The notes: a model not told the origin generated them from the sequence alone. Positions 1-8,918 are shown, numbered from the stretch's first letter. The stretch is 64,000 nt of DNA from PALSA-1004 sp041483135 (GCA_041483135.1 JBGPFE010000010.1:49395-113394), one strand, 5' to 3'. Made by a program: numbers and translations.

Positions 1-900
1 GCGCAGAGCATCGACGAACTCGCGGGGCAACTCAAGGACGCCGAAGTCATCGTGCCGATCCGCGAGCGCACGCATTTTTCCCGCGAGCTGATCGCGCGCC
101 TGCCGCGGCTCAGGCACATCGGCCAGACCGGGCGCAGCACGCATCACATCGACGTCGGCGCATGCACGGCGCGCGGCATCGCCATCAGCGCCGGCACTCA
201 GGCGTCGCCATACACCGTTGCCGAGCATGCCTGGGCGCTGATACTCGCGGCGCTGCGCGACATCCCCGGACAGGTGCGGCAGATGAAACGCGGCGCATGG
301 TCTTCGCACATGAGCCTGGGCCTGCACGGCCGCACGCTCGGCATTTACGGCTTCGGCAAAATCGGCAGCCTGGTGGCGCGCACCGGCCTGAGCTTCGGCA
401 TGCGCGTGCTGGCGTGGGGCGGCGAGGCGTCGCGCCGGCGCGCCACCGAGGCCGGTTGCGATTTCGCCGCCAGCAAGCGGCAACTGTTTGCGGAGTCCGA
501 CGTGTTGAGCCTGCAGCTGCGGCTGTCCGACAGGACCAGGCACGCAATCGGCGCTGACGACTTCGCATTGATGAAGCCAACCTCGTTGTTCGTCAACACC
601 GCGCGTGCCGAGCTCGTTTCGCCCGGCACCCTGGAAGCTGCGTTGAAGCTGGGCCGGCCCGGTCACGCCGCGGTCGACGTCTACGAAAACGAGCCGGTGC
701 TTGGCGGCGAGCATCCGCTGCTGAAGATGAGCCAGGCGCTGTGCACGCCGCACAGCGCCTGGATCGAAAAGGACACGTTCGAGCTCTACTTCGGCGAGGC
801 GTTCGACAACGTCGTCAAGTTCGCGCGCGGCGAGACGGTGAACCTCGTCAATCCGGAAGTGCTGGCAACCATCTCGAAAACAAGTCGAAACCGCCGATGA
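1..900 (+). CDS. D-isomer-specific 2-hydroxyacid dehydrogenase, 5' end missing
   Basis: The reading frame is open from base 1, so the N-terminus lies outside the window. The visible 299 codons hold the C-terminal part of the substrate domain and the whole NAD-binding domain. The Rossmann glycine motif GFGKIG is at about 351-368, followed by the catalytic Arg in NTARAEL (about 595-615), the Glu in YENEPV (about 684-700) and the catalytic His in CTPHSAW (about 745-765). The Arg, Glu, His order is that of the family, which reduces 2-oxoacids to D-2-hydroxyacids with NAD(P)H in the cytoplasm. There is no ACT domain, so it is not a classical SerA. The exact substrate cannot be read from the sequence. 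Confidence 0.85.
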   Translation, partial: AQSIDELAGQLKDAEVIVPIRERTHFSRELIARLPRLRHIGQTGRSTHHIDVGACTARGIAISAGTQASPYTVAEHAWALILAALRDIPGQVRQMKRGAWSSHMSLGLHGRTLGIYGFGKIGSLVARTGLSFGMRVLAWGGEASRRRATEAGCDFAASKRQLFAESDVLSLQLRLSDRTRHAIGADDFALMKPTSLFVNTARAELVSPGTLEAALKLGRPGHAAVDVYENEPVLGGEHPLLKMSQALCTPHSAWIEKDTFELYFGEAFDNVVKFARGETVNLVNPEVLATISKTSRNRR

Positions 901-1088
901 ATACCGTTACAACCTGCGCTTCCCGGAACCGATCGATATGTCAGGTGCGGAGAACCAAATTGCGTGATGGCGGCCTTGTGATGGCTGTAACGGCATGAAC
1001 GCAGATGGGGAAAAAACCCGGCCGCAGAGAATACAAAGTTCACGGAGGCACGATAAAATCCTGCATCCACGCCCAGGAGTTCCGCATC

Positions 1089-1331
1089 ATGCAAAAGCTT
1101 TTTGACGAAGAGATGCATTCGGCGCTGCAGCAGCTGATGGACGAGACGATCGAAGCGCTGCAACTGGCGAAAGTCAGCCCCGATCTCGACGATCTCGGCG
1201 CGACATTCGCGGTGGCGCTGCTCAAGCTCGGGCTGGCAACCTCGTTCGTCGAGCAGAAATATCCGGGCTTTGCCAAAGACGTCGAAGACAAACGCCAGCG
1301 CGTGCTGTCGGCACTGATGCCCAAGCACTAG
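1089..1331 (+). CDS. Small hypothetical protein, 80 aa
   Basis: The chosen ATG at 1089 begins MQKLFDEEMHS and follows CAGGAG at about 1074 with usual spacing. A longer in-frame start at 1005 has no such site. The protein is helical and acidic in its first half and has no Cys, signal peptide or membrane segment. I do not recognise a family. It stands alone between the dehydrogenase and the cysteine desulfurase, with a repeat array directly after its stop codon. Confidence 0.55.
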   Translation: MQKLFDEEMHSALQQLMDETIEALQLAKVSPDLDDLGATFAVALLKLGLATSFVEQKYPGFAKDVEDKRQRVLSALMPKH

Positions 1332-1332
1332 C

Positions 1333-1420
1333 TACCCGGTGATTAAGTGATTCGGTAATTTGGTGATTTGGTTACCCGGCCGCTCTATCACCTGGTCACT
1401 CAATCACCTGACCACTCGAT
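1333..1420. repeat. Mirrored short-repeat array (GGTGATT-type units)
   Basis: The left half repeats variants of GGTGATT, GTGATTC, GTAATTT and GGTGATT and ends in GGTTACCC. After a short GGCCGCTC core, the right half carries complementary variants such as TCACCTG, GTCACTC, ATCACCTG and ACCACTC. The result is an imperfect long palindrome made of 7-8-base units. It is more AT-rich than its neighbours and lies between the small ORF and the cysteine desulfurase gene. Confidence 0.7.
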
Positions 1421-1520
1421 TTATCCCGCACGAAGTATTCTGGAGCCCGGCGTGGCTCGCCGCGCACTACACGACGCGGACTGGTAAAATGCGGGCTCGC
1501 GATTGCCGCAGCCTGGCCGC

Positions 1521-2696
1521 ATGCTGAATTTCCCGATCTACCTCGATAACTCCGCCACCACTCCGGTCGATCCGCGCGTGGTCGAGAAGATGCTGCCGTG
1601 GTTGACCGGCAAGTTCGGCAACCCGGCGAGCAGCTCGCACACGTTCGGCCGGGAAGCGCGCGCCGCGGTCGAAGCCGCGCGCGATGAGGTCGCGCAACTC
1701 ATCAACGCCGAACCGCGCGAAATCATCTGGACTTCCGGCGCCACCGAATCCGACAACCTCGCGATCAAGGGCGCGGCGCTGGCTTATCAGAGCAAAGGCA
1801 GGCACCTGATCACGGTGCAGACCGAGCACAAGGCGGTGCTCGACACCATGCTCGAGCTCGAGCGCCATGGTTTCGAGGTGACGTTACTTGCGCCGGAACC
1901 CAACGGCCTGCTCGATCCCGGGAAATTCAGGGCGGCGATCCGCCCCGACACCATTGTCGCCTCGGTGATGCTGGTCAACAACGAGATCGGGGTGATCCAG
2001 GACATCGCGGCACTTGGCGGGATCTGCCGAGAACACGGCGTGATATTCCATGTCGATGCGGCGCAGGCGACCGGCAAGGTCACGATCGATCTCAAGCGGC
2101 AGCCCGTCGACCTGATGTCGCTCACCGCGCACAAGAGTTACGGACCCAAAGGCATCGGCGCGCTGTACGTGTGCCGCGACCGCCGGGTGCGCCTCGAGCC
2201 GCAGATGCACGGCGGCGGCCACGAGCTGGGCCTGCGCTCGGGAACGCTGGCGACGCACCAGATCGTCGGCCTGGGCGAATGCTTCCGCATCGCAGGCGAG
2301 GAAATGGCGACCGAATTGCCGCGGCTGCGCGCGCTGCGCGACAAGCTGTATCAGGGACTCGCCGCGCTCGACGAAGTGCAGGTCAACGGCGACATGCAGC
2401 ACCGCATCGTCAACAACCTCAACCTGAGCCTGAAACTTCCGAACTGCGACCAGATGATCGCAGCGCTGACCGACATTGCGGTGTCTTCGACGTCGGCGTG
2501 CTCGTCGGGCGGCGGCAGCGTCTCGCACGTGCTGCAGGCGCTCGGCAACGACGCGCAACTTGCGGGCAACTCGATCCGCATCACGGTCGGCCGCTTCAAC
2601 ACCGGGGAAGAAATCGACTTCGCGCTCGACTACCTGCAGCGCAAGATCGAGGGTTGCCGCCGCGCGCCCGCCGGCGGATGGCGTGCGCAAGCTTGA
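1521..2696 (+). CDS. Cysteine desulfurase, IscS/NifS family
   Basis: This PLP enzyme of 391 residues should release sulfur from L-cysteine as an enzyme persulfide for Fe-S cluster or thio-cofactor assembly in the cytoplasm. Visible motifs are the N-terminal YLDNSATTPVD, the HVDAAQATGK segment, the PLP lysine K205 in TAHKSYGPKG, and the catalytic Cys C327 in STSACSSGGG near the C-terminus. The ATG at 1521 is preferred because homologues start just before the LDNSATTP motif; a TTG at 1503 is an alternative. No iscR, iscU or suf genes lie next to it, so this may be a stand-alone paralogue rather than the housekeeping isc copy. A convergent DsbC-like gene follows after 12 bases. Confidence 0.92.
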   Translation: MLNFPIYLDNSATTPVDPRVVEKMLPWLTGKFGNPASSSHTFGREARAAVEAARDEVAQLINAEPREIIWTSGATESDNLAIKGAALAYQSKGRHLITVQTEHKAVLDTMLELERHGFEVTLLAPEPNGLLDPGKFRAAIRPDTIVASVMLVNNEIGVIQDIAALGGICREHGVIFHVDAAQATGKVTIDLKRQPVDLMSLTAHKSYGPKGIGALYVCRDRRVRLEPQMHGGGHELGLRSGTLATHQIVGLGECFRIAGEEMATELPRLRALRDKLYQGLAALDEVQVNGDMQHRIVNNLNLSLKLPNCDQMIAALTDIAVSSTSACSSGGGSVSHVLQALGNDAQLAGNSIRITVGRFNTGEEIDFALDYLQRKIEGCRRAPAGGWRAQA

Positions 2697-2708
2697 CGCG
2701 GCGGTCGG

Positions 2709-3422
2709 CTATTTCGCCGGCGTGTCGATGAGCAAGCGGTCGATATCAGCCGCGCTCGCGGCCTGCCGCAGCACGCCGCCGTCGGCGAAGATGAGCGTCG
2801 GCGTCGCCTCGATCTTGAGCCTGGTGGCGAATTTATCAATCTCCTCGACGGGATTTTTGCAATCCGTCTTCCCCGCCGGGCGTGCAGCCCTCAGCATCCA
2901 GTCGTCCCACGCCTTGGCGCGATCGGGCGAGCACCAGATCGATTTTGCGATCGCGGTCGTGCCGGGAAACTTGCTCTCGATCGCGTACGGGAAAACGTAG
3001 ATCGTGACATTGTTGAGCCTCCCGAGCTCCTCCTCGAGCTTCTTGCAATACGGGCACATCGGATCGGAAAAGACCATCAACCAGCGTTTGCCGTCGCCTT
3101 TGACGCGCTTGATCGCCATGTCAAGCGGCGGCAGATCCTTGACGTTGATCGCCGTGAGCTTGCGGAAGCGCTGCTCGGTGTAGTTCTTGTTGGTCTTCGT
3201 GTCGATGAGCACGCCATAGACGATGAAACTCACTTTCTCATCGGTGTAATGCAGCTTGCCGTCCATGTACACTTCGTACAGTCCGCCGTACGGGGTCTTG
3301 GTCACGCTTTGCACCTTGGACTGCAGCTTCGCTTCCACCAGCTTCCTGACGCTCGCCTCATCGGCAAACGCGGCGCCGCACGTCAACAGCAGGCAAAACA
3401 GGACGAGTTTCCGCAGCATCAT
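2709..3422 (-). CDS. DsbC-like periplasmic thiol:disulfide interchange protein
   Basis: The protein has 237 residues. A signal peptide spans residues 1-20 (cleavage after AAFA), a short DsbC-type dimerisation region covers about 21-95, and a thioredoxin-fold domain follows. The active site CPYC is C123/C126 and the cis-proline loop is ATPT at 206-209. A second Cys pair, C164 and C188, is placed like the structural disulfide of E. coli DsbC. It should isomerise wrong disulfides in the periplasm. GGGAG lies just before the tandem ATGs; either could start. A DsbB gene lies far away at 43.4 kb, so oxidation components are scattered. Confidence 0.88.
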   Translation of the reverse strand: MMLRKLVLFCLLLTCGAAFADEASVRKLVEAKLQSKVQSVTKTPYGGLYEVYMDGKLHYTDEKVSFIVYGVLIDTKTNKNYTEQRFRKLTAINVKDLPPLDMAIKRVKGDGKRWLMVFSDPMCPYCKKLEEELGRLNNVTIYVFPYAIESKFPGTTAIAKSIWCSPDRAKAWDDWMLRAARPAGKTDCKNPVEEIDKFATRLKIEATPTLIFADGGVLRQAASAADIDRLLIDTPAK

Positions 3423-3688
3423 CGCTCCCTATGCAGATAACAGTCGGGCATTGTAAGTGATTCTTCCATCCCGCATAAGCCGCTCGTCCTCCGACTTTGA
3501 CCGCAGGTCGGGCCAAAGGCCCTCGCAAAAACAATATGCAACCGCCGGGGAACGCAGACGAGCGCCGAGCATGGGGTAAAGCGAATGGGGTTGAGCGCGG
3601 GCGGCGGCGAGCACAAGGCGCATTCCGCACATGACGTGCGAACAATCATCCGGCTGCTTCCGGCAGACTTGCCAGGAATGACGCGGCG

Positions 3689-4228
3689 TCAGCGCGCGTC
3701 GTGCGCTGCTTCCTGCAGACCGATGAAACTTTGATCGCAGAATCCGGGCTCCGCCTCGTTCTTGATCTTCTCGTAAACCTTGTCCGGATCGTTGAGCACC
3801 GAGGAATCAAACAGCCGCGAGTTGACCGCGCCGTAGGTTGCGCATACGCCGCGTTTTTCGTCGTAATCAAGGCAGGTATGCACGGTGGTCATCACGTACA
3901 TGCCGGCAACGTTGTCGATGAAATGGATCGCCTTGTCGGTCTGGATGACGGTTACGTTGCGCATCCCGGACATGCGCGTGGAAATCGCGCGCGCCGTGGC
4001 GTGCTTGGCGTCGACGCCCTGGAAATGCATCAGCATATCGGCCTTGCCTTCGACCATGATCGGGCCGCCGGTCGCCGGGTCGGTTTCGTAGCTCTTGTAG
4101 AACGCGCAGTGAACGTAACGCGCCTTGGCGAGATTGGTGAAGTCGGTGTGGTCAGCCGCCAGCGCAGCCGTCGCTGCGCCAAGCGCAGCCGCGATCGATA
4201 CGGCATATAACAAGCGTAACGAGGTCAC
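3689..4228 (-). CDS. Secreted hypothetical protein, 179 aa
   Basis: A typical signal peptide occupies residues 1-25 (hydrophobic core LLYAVSIAAALGAATAALA, then AD). The mature part has four cysteines (in VHCAFY, HTCLDYD, GVCATYG and GFCDQSF), consistent with two periplasmic disulfides. I do not recognise the family. The start is GTG at 4228, chosen because the signal peptide begins there; no strong ribosome site is visible. It follows the convergent ATP-grasp gene on the same strand. The DsbC-like gene is downstream, but no link is shown. Confidence 0.65.
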   Translation of the reverse strand: MTSLRLLYAVSIAAALGAATAALAADHTDFTNLAKARYVHCAFYKSYETDPATGGPIMVEGKADMLMHFQGVDAKHATARAISTRMSGMRNVTVIQTDKAIHFIDNVAGMYVMTTVHTCLDYDEKRGVCATYGAVNSRLFDSSVLNDPDKVYEKIKNEAEPGFCDQSFIGLQEAAHDAR

Positions 4229-4420
4229 CGAAAAGTATCCAATCCGTACAATGGGTTAGAGACGACGCAAAATCAGTTTGCGCGTTTCACCCGGCACTGT
4301 CCACCGGCTTGATACTCGCACTGGCGCAGGGTACTCCCGGCCTTGAAATTCAGAGAGTTAGAGGCTCCAGATGGTCTCCACTGCTGTCACAAAAATCCGT
4401 GCGCCCGGCATGACCCGCGA

Positions 4421-5449
4421 TTACCGCCGCCGATAGCGCTTGCGCGCGGTTTCGACGATGCGCGGAATCAGGTGGCGGTACTCGATGCCGGCGAAGCACA
4501 GGTACATGCCCAGCGTGTGCGGCGTGAGGTCGGGATTGGGATTGGCTTCGATAAACACCAGCCTGCCGTCGTCGCTGAGCCGGAAATCGAGCCGCGCGTA
4601 GTCGCGCAGTTTCAGCGCGTGAAACGCCTTTTTGCCGTATTCCGAGATTTTCTTCAGCACGCGCCGCGGCAGACGCGCCAGCCGGTACTTCACGCGCCAT
4701 TTGGTGCGGTAATAGCCGTCGTTCTTCAAGCGATAGGTTGCGAACTTGGGCGCCGAGGCTTTCTTGCTCTCGATCACCATTTCGATCGGCGCGAGCACGC
4801 GCGGCTCGTTGCCGATGATCCCGACATAAATATCGCGCCCGGGGATGAATTCCTCGCACACCGCCGCCTCGTTGAGACTCGTGTGCACCGCCCTCACCTG
4901 TTTGCGCAACTCACGCGGCGTCCTGACCAGCGATGCCTTGGTGATCTCATCCGAGCCGTCGCCGAACTGCGGCTTGACGATCAATGGGTACGGCAGCCCC
5001 GGGTTTTCGATGCGCTCGCCACGCTCGACCGTGAAACAGCACGGCACGTCCACGCCGCGCGCCGCGACGATGTGCTTGGAGAGCGCCTTGTCGCGCGCGA
5101 GCTGCATGCCAACCGGCCCGGTGCCGGTATAGCGGAACCTCATAATCTCGAGCGAGCCCGCGATCGCGTGATCGAGCTTGCGGTCGCCGGCTACCCATTC
5201 GGTGACGTTGAACACGATCCGCGGCCTGAGCTTTTTGAGTTCCGTGAGCGTCGCGATGACGTCCGGACCGAACGGCACCACTTCGACCCGCGCATAGCGC
5301 GCGCGCAGGCTTTTGTGTATGTTCAGCTCCATGCAGTCGGGACCGTCGGACACAAACACGAAGCGGCCGGACTTGTCGCGCTCGCCGGTTTCGTCATCGA
5401 CCAGCATCGCCACGTCGCAGCGTTTGTGTTTTAACTTGCGTCGCGCCAT
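4421..5449 (-). CDS. ATP-grasp protein, D-Ala-D-Ala ligase-like
   Basis: The 342-residue protein resembles ATP-grasp carboxylate-amine ligases. The central region has PLIVKPQFGDGSDE (ATP-binding Lys and flexible loop) and CEEFIPGRDIYVG. The C-terminal region has the Mg/ATP-binding YARLDFRLSDDG and FIEANPNPDLTP, which match the D-x-R and E-x-N-x-N positions of D-alanine-D-alanine ligase. The ATG at 5449 (MARRKLKHKRCDVAML) is chosen over an upstream ATG because the conserved domain begins here. A basic N-terminus and unusual interior suggest a substrate other than D-Ala. It is divergent from the Bug receptor gene and not next to mur/dd genes, so I do not call it ddl. Confidence 0.75.
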   Translation of the reverse strand: MARRKLKHKRCDVAMLVDDETGERDKSGRFVFVSDGPDCMELNIHKSLRARYARVEVVPFGPDVIATLTELKKLRPRIVFNVTEWVAGDRKLDHAIAGSLEIMRFRYTGTGPVGMQLARDKALSKHIVAARGVDVPCCFTVERGERIENPGLPYPLIVKPQFGDGSDEITKASLVRTPRELRKQVRAVHTSLNEAAVCEEFIPGRDIYVGIIGNEPRVLAPIEMVIESKKASAPKFATYRLKNDGYYRTKWRVKYRLARLPRRVLKKISEYGKKAFHALKLRDYARLDFRLSDDGRLVFIEANPNPDLTPHTLGMYLCFAGIEYRHLIPRIVETARKRYRRR

Positions 5450-5479
5450 GCGCGGATTGTAACCCGTCCTGCCCGCACG

Positions 5480-5508
5480 TTGCATTTCAGACCGGCCGCT
5501 GCTATTGT
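5480..5508 (+). promoter_or_regulatory. Probable sigma70 promoter for the 5570 Bug gene
   Basis: TTGCAT at 5480-5485 and TATTGT at 5503-5508 are separated by 17 bases, about 60 bases upstream of the receptor start. The gap is the divergent region between the ATP-grasp and receptor genes, so some promoter is expected here. The call rests on box similarity alone. Confidence 0.4.
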
Positions 5509-5569
5509 TTTGCGCACGCAACCGGACATTTCGTCCGTCCATAACAACGATTCCGTCACCGGAGGAAAA

Positions 5570-6526
5570 ATGAGAATTGCAAAAGTCACGTCAGCCGTGC
5601 TGGCCTGCGTTGCGCTCACCACCGCTACCGCTTTTGCCCAGCCGTGCCCCGAGAAGAACCTGTTCTACTGGCAGGCGTTCGTGGCCGGGGGCGAATCCGA
5701 TCTTTCGGCACGGCACCAGCAGATAGTCCTGAAGAAAAAATGCCCGGGCATCGAAACCATCGTGCAGTACAAACCGGGCGCAGGCGGCGGGCTCATGTGG
5801 TCGCAGATGAACGCGCTTCCGGGCGACGGCTTCAATATCGTCGGCATCAACTTGCCGCACATCGTGCTGCAGCCGCTCGAGGGCCAGGTGCAGTACAAGA
5901 CCGAGGACATCACGCCCACCTACTGGTTCCACTACACGCCGGACGCGATCGCGGTGGTAGCCGACAGCCCGATCAAGACGTTCCAGGATCTGGTCGCCGC
6001 AGCCAAAGCCAAACCCGGCGAGCTTTCCTTCGGCGGGTCGGGCCTCAACAGCGCGAATCACGCGGCACACGAAAAATTCAACGCGTTGACCGGCACGAAA
6101 TCGAACTATATCGCGTACAAAGGCACCGGCGACATGACGATACAACTGCTCGGCAAGCACATCACGGGCGCGATGTCCTACACCGCGTTCGTGATCAACA
6201 ACAAGGGCAAGATACGCGCGCTTGCCGTAGCGATGGACAAGCGCCATCCGCAGCTGCCGGACGTGCCGACCTTCAAGGAACTGGGTTTCGACTGGATCGA
6301 CGGCGCCTACCGCGGCATCGGCATGCCGAAATCGACGCCGCCCGAAGTGCGCAAGCGGATGTCGGACCTGTGGGACGCGCTCAATCATGATCCTGAAATG
6401 AAAGAACGCGCCGCCCAGAATGGTTTCGAGCTGACCTACATCGGCGTGGACAAAATGGACGCGTTCATGAAAGAGCGCACCAGGGCCTACATGGAAACCG
6501 CCAGGCGCCTGGGGCTCATCAAGTAA
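5570..6526 (+). CDS. Bug/TctC-family tripartite tricarboxylate transporter receptor
   Basis: The mature part, about 295 residues after a signal peptide (MRIAKVTSAVLACVALTTA, cleavage near AFAQ), has the two-lobed Bug fold signs: a beta-strand start, the loop YKPGAGGG, a FQDLVAAAKAKPGELSFGG hinge and PQLPDVPTFKELG. These proteins bind carboxylates or other small solutes in the periplasm. The start at 5570 is fixed by GGAGG six bases upstream. It differs from the other five Bug proteins here in having CPEKNLF rather than YPxKPIR at the mature N-terminus, so it belongs to a more distant branch. There is no TctA or TctB gene nearby, and a strong terminator follows, so it is monocistronic. Confidence 0.88.
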   Translation: MRIAKVTSAVLACVALTTATAFAQPCPEKNLFYWQAFVAGGESDLSARHQQIVLKKKCPGIETIVQYKPGAGGGLMWSQMNALPGDGFNIVGINLPHIVLQPLEGQVQYKTEDITPTYWFHYTPDAIAVVADSPIKTFQDLVAAAKAKPGELSFGGSGLNSANHAAHEKFNALTGTKSNYIAYKGTGDMTIQLLGKHITGAMSYTAFVINNKGKIRALAVAMDKRHPQLPDVPTFKELGFDWIDGAYRGIGMPKSTPPEVRKRMSDLWDALNHDPEMKERAAQNGFELTYIGVDKMDAFMKERTRAYMETARRLGLIK

Positions 6527-6547
6527 CCGCGCCCTGCGCATTCGAAC

Positions 6548-6580
6548 AAAAAGGGCGAGGCCGCTGGCCTCGCCCTTTTT
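6548..6580 (+). terminator. Rho-independent terminator after the Bug gene
   Basis: A perfect 15-bp stem (AAAAAGGGCGAGGCC, loop GCT, GGCCTCGCCCTTTTT) lies 21 bases past the receptor stop. It has A and T tracts on both sides, so it can also act on transcripts from the minus-strand acetyltransferase gene. Confidence 0.92.
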
Positions 6581-6665
6581 CATTGTCTCGCCTCGTTATA
6601 TGCAATCCCGATTTTGATAGCTCAAGCTTCAGCCAGCAAACACCTTCGTCATGTTGCGTAACAGT

Positions 6666-7391
6666 TCAGCCAGGTATCCTGAGAATCGGTGCGGTAAGCG
6701 ATGACAGCGACTCGCGTTGACGCCCCTGCGCATCGAAGTTGCCGGGATCCAGCCACCGCAGGAAGGCTTTTTTGAGCAGAGGCCATTCCTGGTCGATCGC
6801 CGCGTACCACGCCGTATCCCTGTTGCGGCCTTTAACCACCGTGGCCTGCCGAAAAACGCCCTCGAACGACAACCCCAATCGTTGCGCCGCATGCCGCGAA
6901 GGAGCGTTGAGCGTATTGCACTTCCACTCGTATCTGCGGTACCCCAGCGCAAATGCATTGTCCATCATCAGGTACATGGCTTCCGTGGCTGCCGGTTTTC
7001 TCTGCAGCAGCGGGGAAAAGTTGAGATGCCCGACTTCGATGGAGCCGTTCCTGGGATCGATGCGCAGGTAGCTCGCCAGGCCGGCGGCTTTTCCGGTCCG
7101 CAGATCGATGATCGAGAAGAACAGCGGGTCCTTGCCCAGACACGACTCGCGCAACCAACCGCGGTAGAGCTCAAGCGTTGCAAAGGGCCCGTACGGCAGG
7201 TACGTCCAGTTTCTGCCCCCGGCATCCATGCTGTTCGCCTCATGCAGCGCCAGCGCGTGACGGTCCGGATCCAGAGGGTCCAGGCGGCAATAGCGGCCTG
7301 CCACAGGCTCGCGCGCGGGCAACGCCGGCGGCGTCCAGCCCGGGACCGGCAAGCCGACCGGCTGGCCCAGATTGTTGGTTGCGTGATCCAT
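6666..7391 (-). CDS. GNAT N-acetyltransferase, RimJ/RimL-like
   Basis: This 241-residue protein has the order seen in RimJ/RimL-like GNAT enzymes: an N-terminal segment GRYCRLDPLDPDRHA, the central strand FFSIIDLRTGKAAGLASYL, a SIEVGHLNFSPLLQRKPAATEA acetyl-CoA-binding region and NTLNAPSRHAAQRLG near the end. It should transfer an acetyl group from acetyl-CoA to an amine or protein N-terminus. The ATG at 7391 is preferred because GAGAAG lies upstream; a start at 7430 would overlap the preceding stop. It follows the LVIVD gene on the same strand with a 31-base gap and could be cotranscribed. Confidence 0.85.
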   Translation of the reverse strand: MDHATNNLGQPVGLPVPGWTPPALPAREPVAGRYCRLDPLDPDRHALALHEANSMDAGGRNWTYLPYGPFATLELYRGWLRESCLGKDPLFFSIIDLRTGKAAGLASYLRIDPRNGSIEVGHLNFSPLLQRKPAATEAMYLMMDNAFALGYRRYEWKCNTLNAPSRHAAQRLGLSFEGVFRQATVVKGRNRDTAWYAAIDQEWPLLKKAFLRWLDPGNFDAQGRQRESLSSLTAPILRIPG

Positions 7392-7422
7392 CGCAAACTT
7401 TAACTTCTCATTGAGCGAAACT

Positions 7423-8853
7423 CTAGTCAAATTTTGCGATCTTGCGCGCCTCCCCGCTCAACTCGAGGATGTGCATGCCGGTGTTGGCACGGTCGACGAT
7501 GTAAATATAGCCGCGGTCGTCGACCTCGACGTTGTTGGTCTGGATCGCGATCTTGCAGCGGTCGGCGCCGTCGGCCTTGATGCAGCGCTTGTCGGTTTTA
7601 TCGGTGATGGCCGGGATGTAGTAGCCGATCTCACGCGGGCTGTAGGGATTGCGGATGTCCACCGCGCGCACGCCGGCATTGAACCACGCGACGAACACCA
7701 CGCGCTTCGCGTACACCGGCGGCTGGTTCTCGTTCGACGAATGGGCGCCGAACCGTCCGCCGCGGTCGCAAAAATTGCCGCCCGCTTCCGGCACGTTATA
7801 GTTCGCCACGGAAAATGGACGGGTCTCGGTCGTGACATCGACAAAAAACACCATCTGCCGCGCTTCCGTGCATTCGTTGAGTATCTGCTCGTCCACGATG
7901 ATGACGAAATCGCGCACCTTGCCGATTTTATCCTTCGCGAATTCCGCGACCGGTATGCCCGGTACCGGCAGCGTGGTGTGCGCGCCGTTGAACGCCGGCA
8001 GATCGAGCCGGGCCACTTGCGGATAAAGCAGATTTTCCGCCGTCGGCTCTTTCGGGCCGCTCAGCAGCTTGTTGCGGTCGACGATCTGCAGCACGCCGCC
8101 CTTGTTGGTGCCGTAGCCGAAATAGATGCGATTGCCCTTGGGCCCGGTCGAGATCGGCCCGTGCAATTCGGCGGGCGGCTCGCCGGTCGCGCCCGGCTGC
8201 TGGCCGGGCAGCCCGAAATCACGGATGAATACCGGCCGGGCGGGATTGCTCAGGTCGTAAACCTGCGTCATGCGCCGCACGCGCCAGTCAGGCAGGCCCG
8301 AGACCAGGTAGGCGATGCCGCTATCGCACTCCCACCAATTTTTGTGAGTGCCCTTGAGCTTGCTCACCACGGTGGTGAGCAGCGCGGGTTTTTCCGGCGC
8401 CGTCACGTCCCAGATCTCCTGCGCCGTATTGCCGAAGGTGCGCAGCAAATAGAATTTGTTGGGATCGCCCTTGGGCAGGTCTTGGCCGGCACAAACGCGC
8501 ACCATCTGCGCGCCGCCCGCCTCGCCTGCGCCCGGCTCGCCCGGGATGTGATGCAGGTATTTCGGCTGCCGCGGATTGGTGACGTCGACAATCGAGGTGC
8601 CGTTGCTCTCGGCCTGTCCGTTGAGCGGGTTCACTGATGTGCCGCCGTGGTGGCCGATATAGGCGATCCAGCGCCCGCCCTGCCGATGAATGACCGGCTG
8701 GTACGCGCTGCGCGCCTGCAGGTCGTTGTAGCCGACGAGATCCATGTCGCGCTTTTCCACCTGACCCTGTTGCGCCAGCGCCGGCGACGCAAGGCCGAGC
8801 ACAACGATAGCTACGCCTGTCAGAGTCGTGCACAGCCTCAACGAACAGCACAT
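7423..8853 (-). CDS. Secreted LVIVD-repeat beta-propeller-like protein
   Basis: The predicted 476-residue protein starts MCCSLRLCTTLTGVAIVVLG and has a signal peptide ending near ALAQQ, so it is exported. The body has repeated segments of the type SIVDVTNPRQPKYL, EIWDVTAPEKPALL, QVYDLSNPARPVFI and RAVDIRNPYSPREIG, as in LVIVD-repeat proteins, which are thought to form beta-propellers. No enzyme motif is clear. Start: GGAG lies six to nine bases before the ATG at 8853; two upstream in-frame ATGs are less well placed. It sits downstream of the Mo-hydroxylase terminator, so it is a separate transcription unit. Confidence 0.78.
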   Translation of the reverse strand: MCCSLRLCTTLTGVAIVVLGLASPALAQQGQVEKRDMDLVGYNDLQARSAYQPVIHRQGGRWIAYIGHHGGTSVNPLNGQAESNGTSIVDVTNPRQPKYLHHIPGEPGAGEAGGAQMVRVCAGQDLPKGDPNKFYLLRTFGNTAQEIWDVTAPEKPALLTTVVSKLKGTHKNWWECDSGIAYLVSGLPDWRVRRMTQVYDLSNPARPVFIRDFGLPGQQPGATGEPPAELHGPISTGPKGNRIYFGYGTNKGGVLQIVDRNKLLSGPKEPTAENLLYPQVARLDLPAFNGAHTTLPVPGIPVAEFAKDKIGKVRDFVIIVDEQILNECTEARQMVFFVDVTTETRPFSVANYNVPEAGGNFCDRGGRFGAHSSNENQPPVYAKRVVFVAWFNAGVRAVDIRNPYSPREIGYYIPAITDKTDKRCIKADGADRCKIAIQTNNVEVDDRGYIYIVDRANTGMHILELSGEARKIAKFD

Positions 8854-8868
8854 CTTTGCTCCTTCCAT

Positions 8869-8902
8869 AAAAAAACCGCCGGCCGTGCGCAACGGCCGGC
8901 GG
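8869..8902 (-). terminator. Rho-independent terminator of the first Mo-hydroxylase operon
   Basis: Read on the minus strand, an 11-bp perfect GC-rich stem (CCGCCGGCCGT / ACGGCCGGCGG, five-base loop) is followed by seven T residues. It lies 16 bases past the stop of the large-subunit gene and ends transcription before the LVIVD gene. Confidence 0.92.
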
Positions 8903-8918
8903 CCTGACTCTCTGCCTT

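Noticed and set aside
1..900. Assignment as SerA (phosphoglycerate dehydrogenase)
   Set aside because: No C-terminal ACT domain and no serine-pathway neighbours; the N-terminus is missing.
1333..1420. Candidate CRISPR array
   Set aside because: Units are 7-8 bases, degenerate and mirrored, with no spacers; no cas genes are present.
3429..3649. Overlapping short minus-strand frames between the DsbC-like and secreted-protein genes
   Set aside because: Three frames overlap the same 220 bases, none with a ribosome site or protein-like composition.
4343..5434. A 363-codon frame opposite the ATP-grasp gene
   Set aside because: It mirrors the ATP-grasp gene, has no ribosome site and no recognisable motif.
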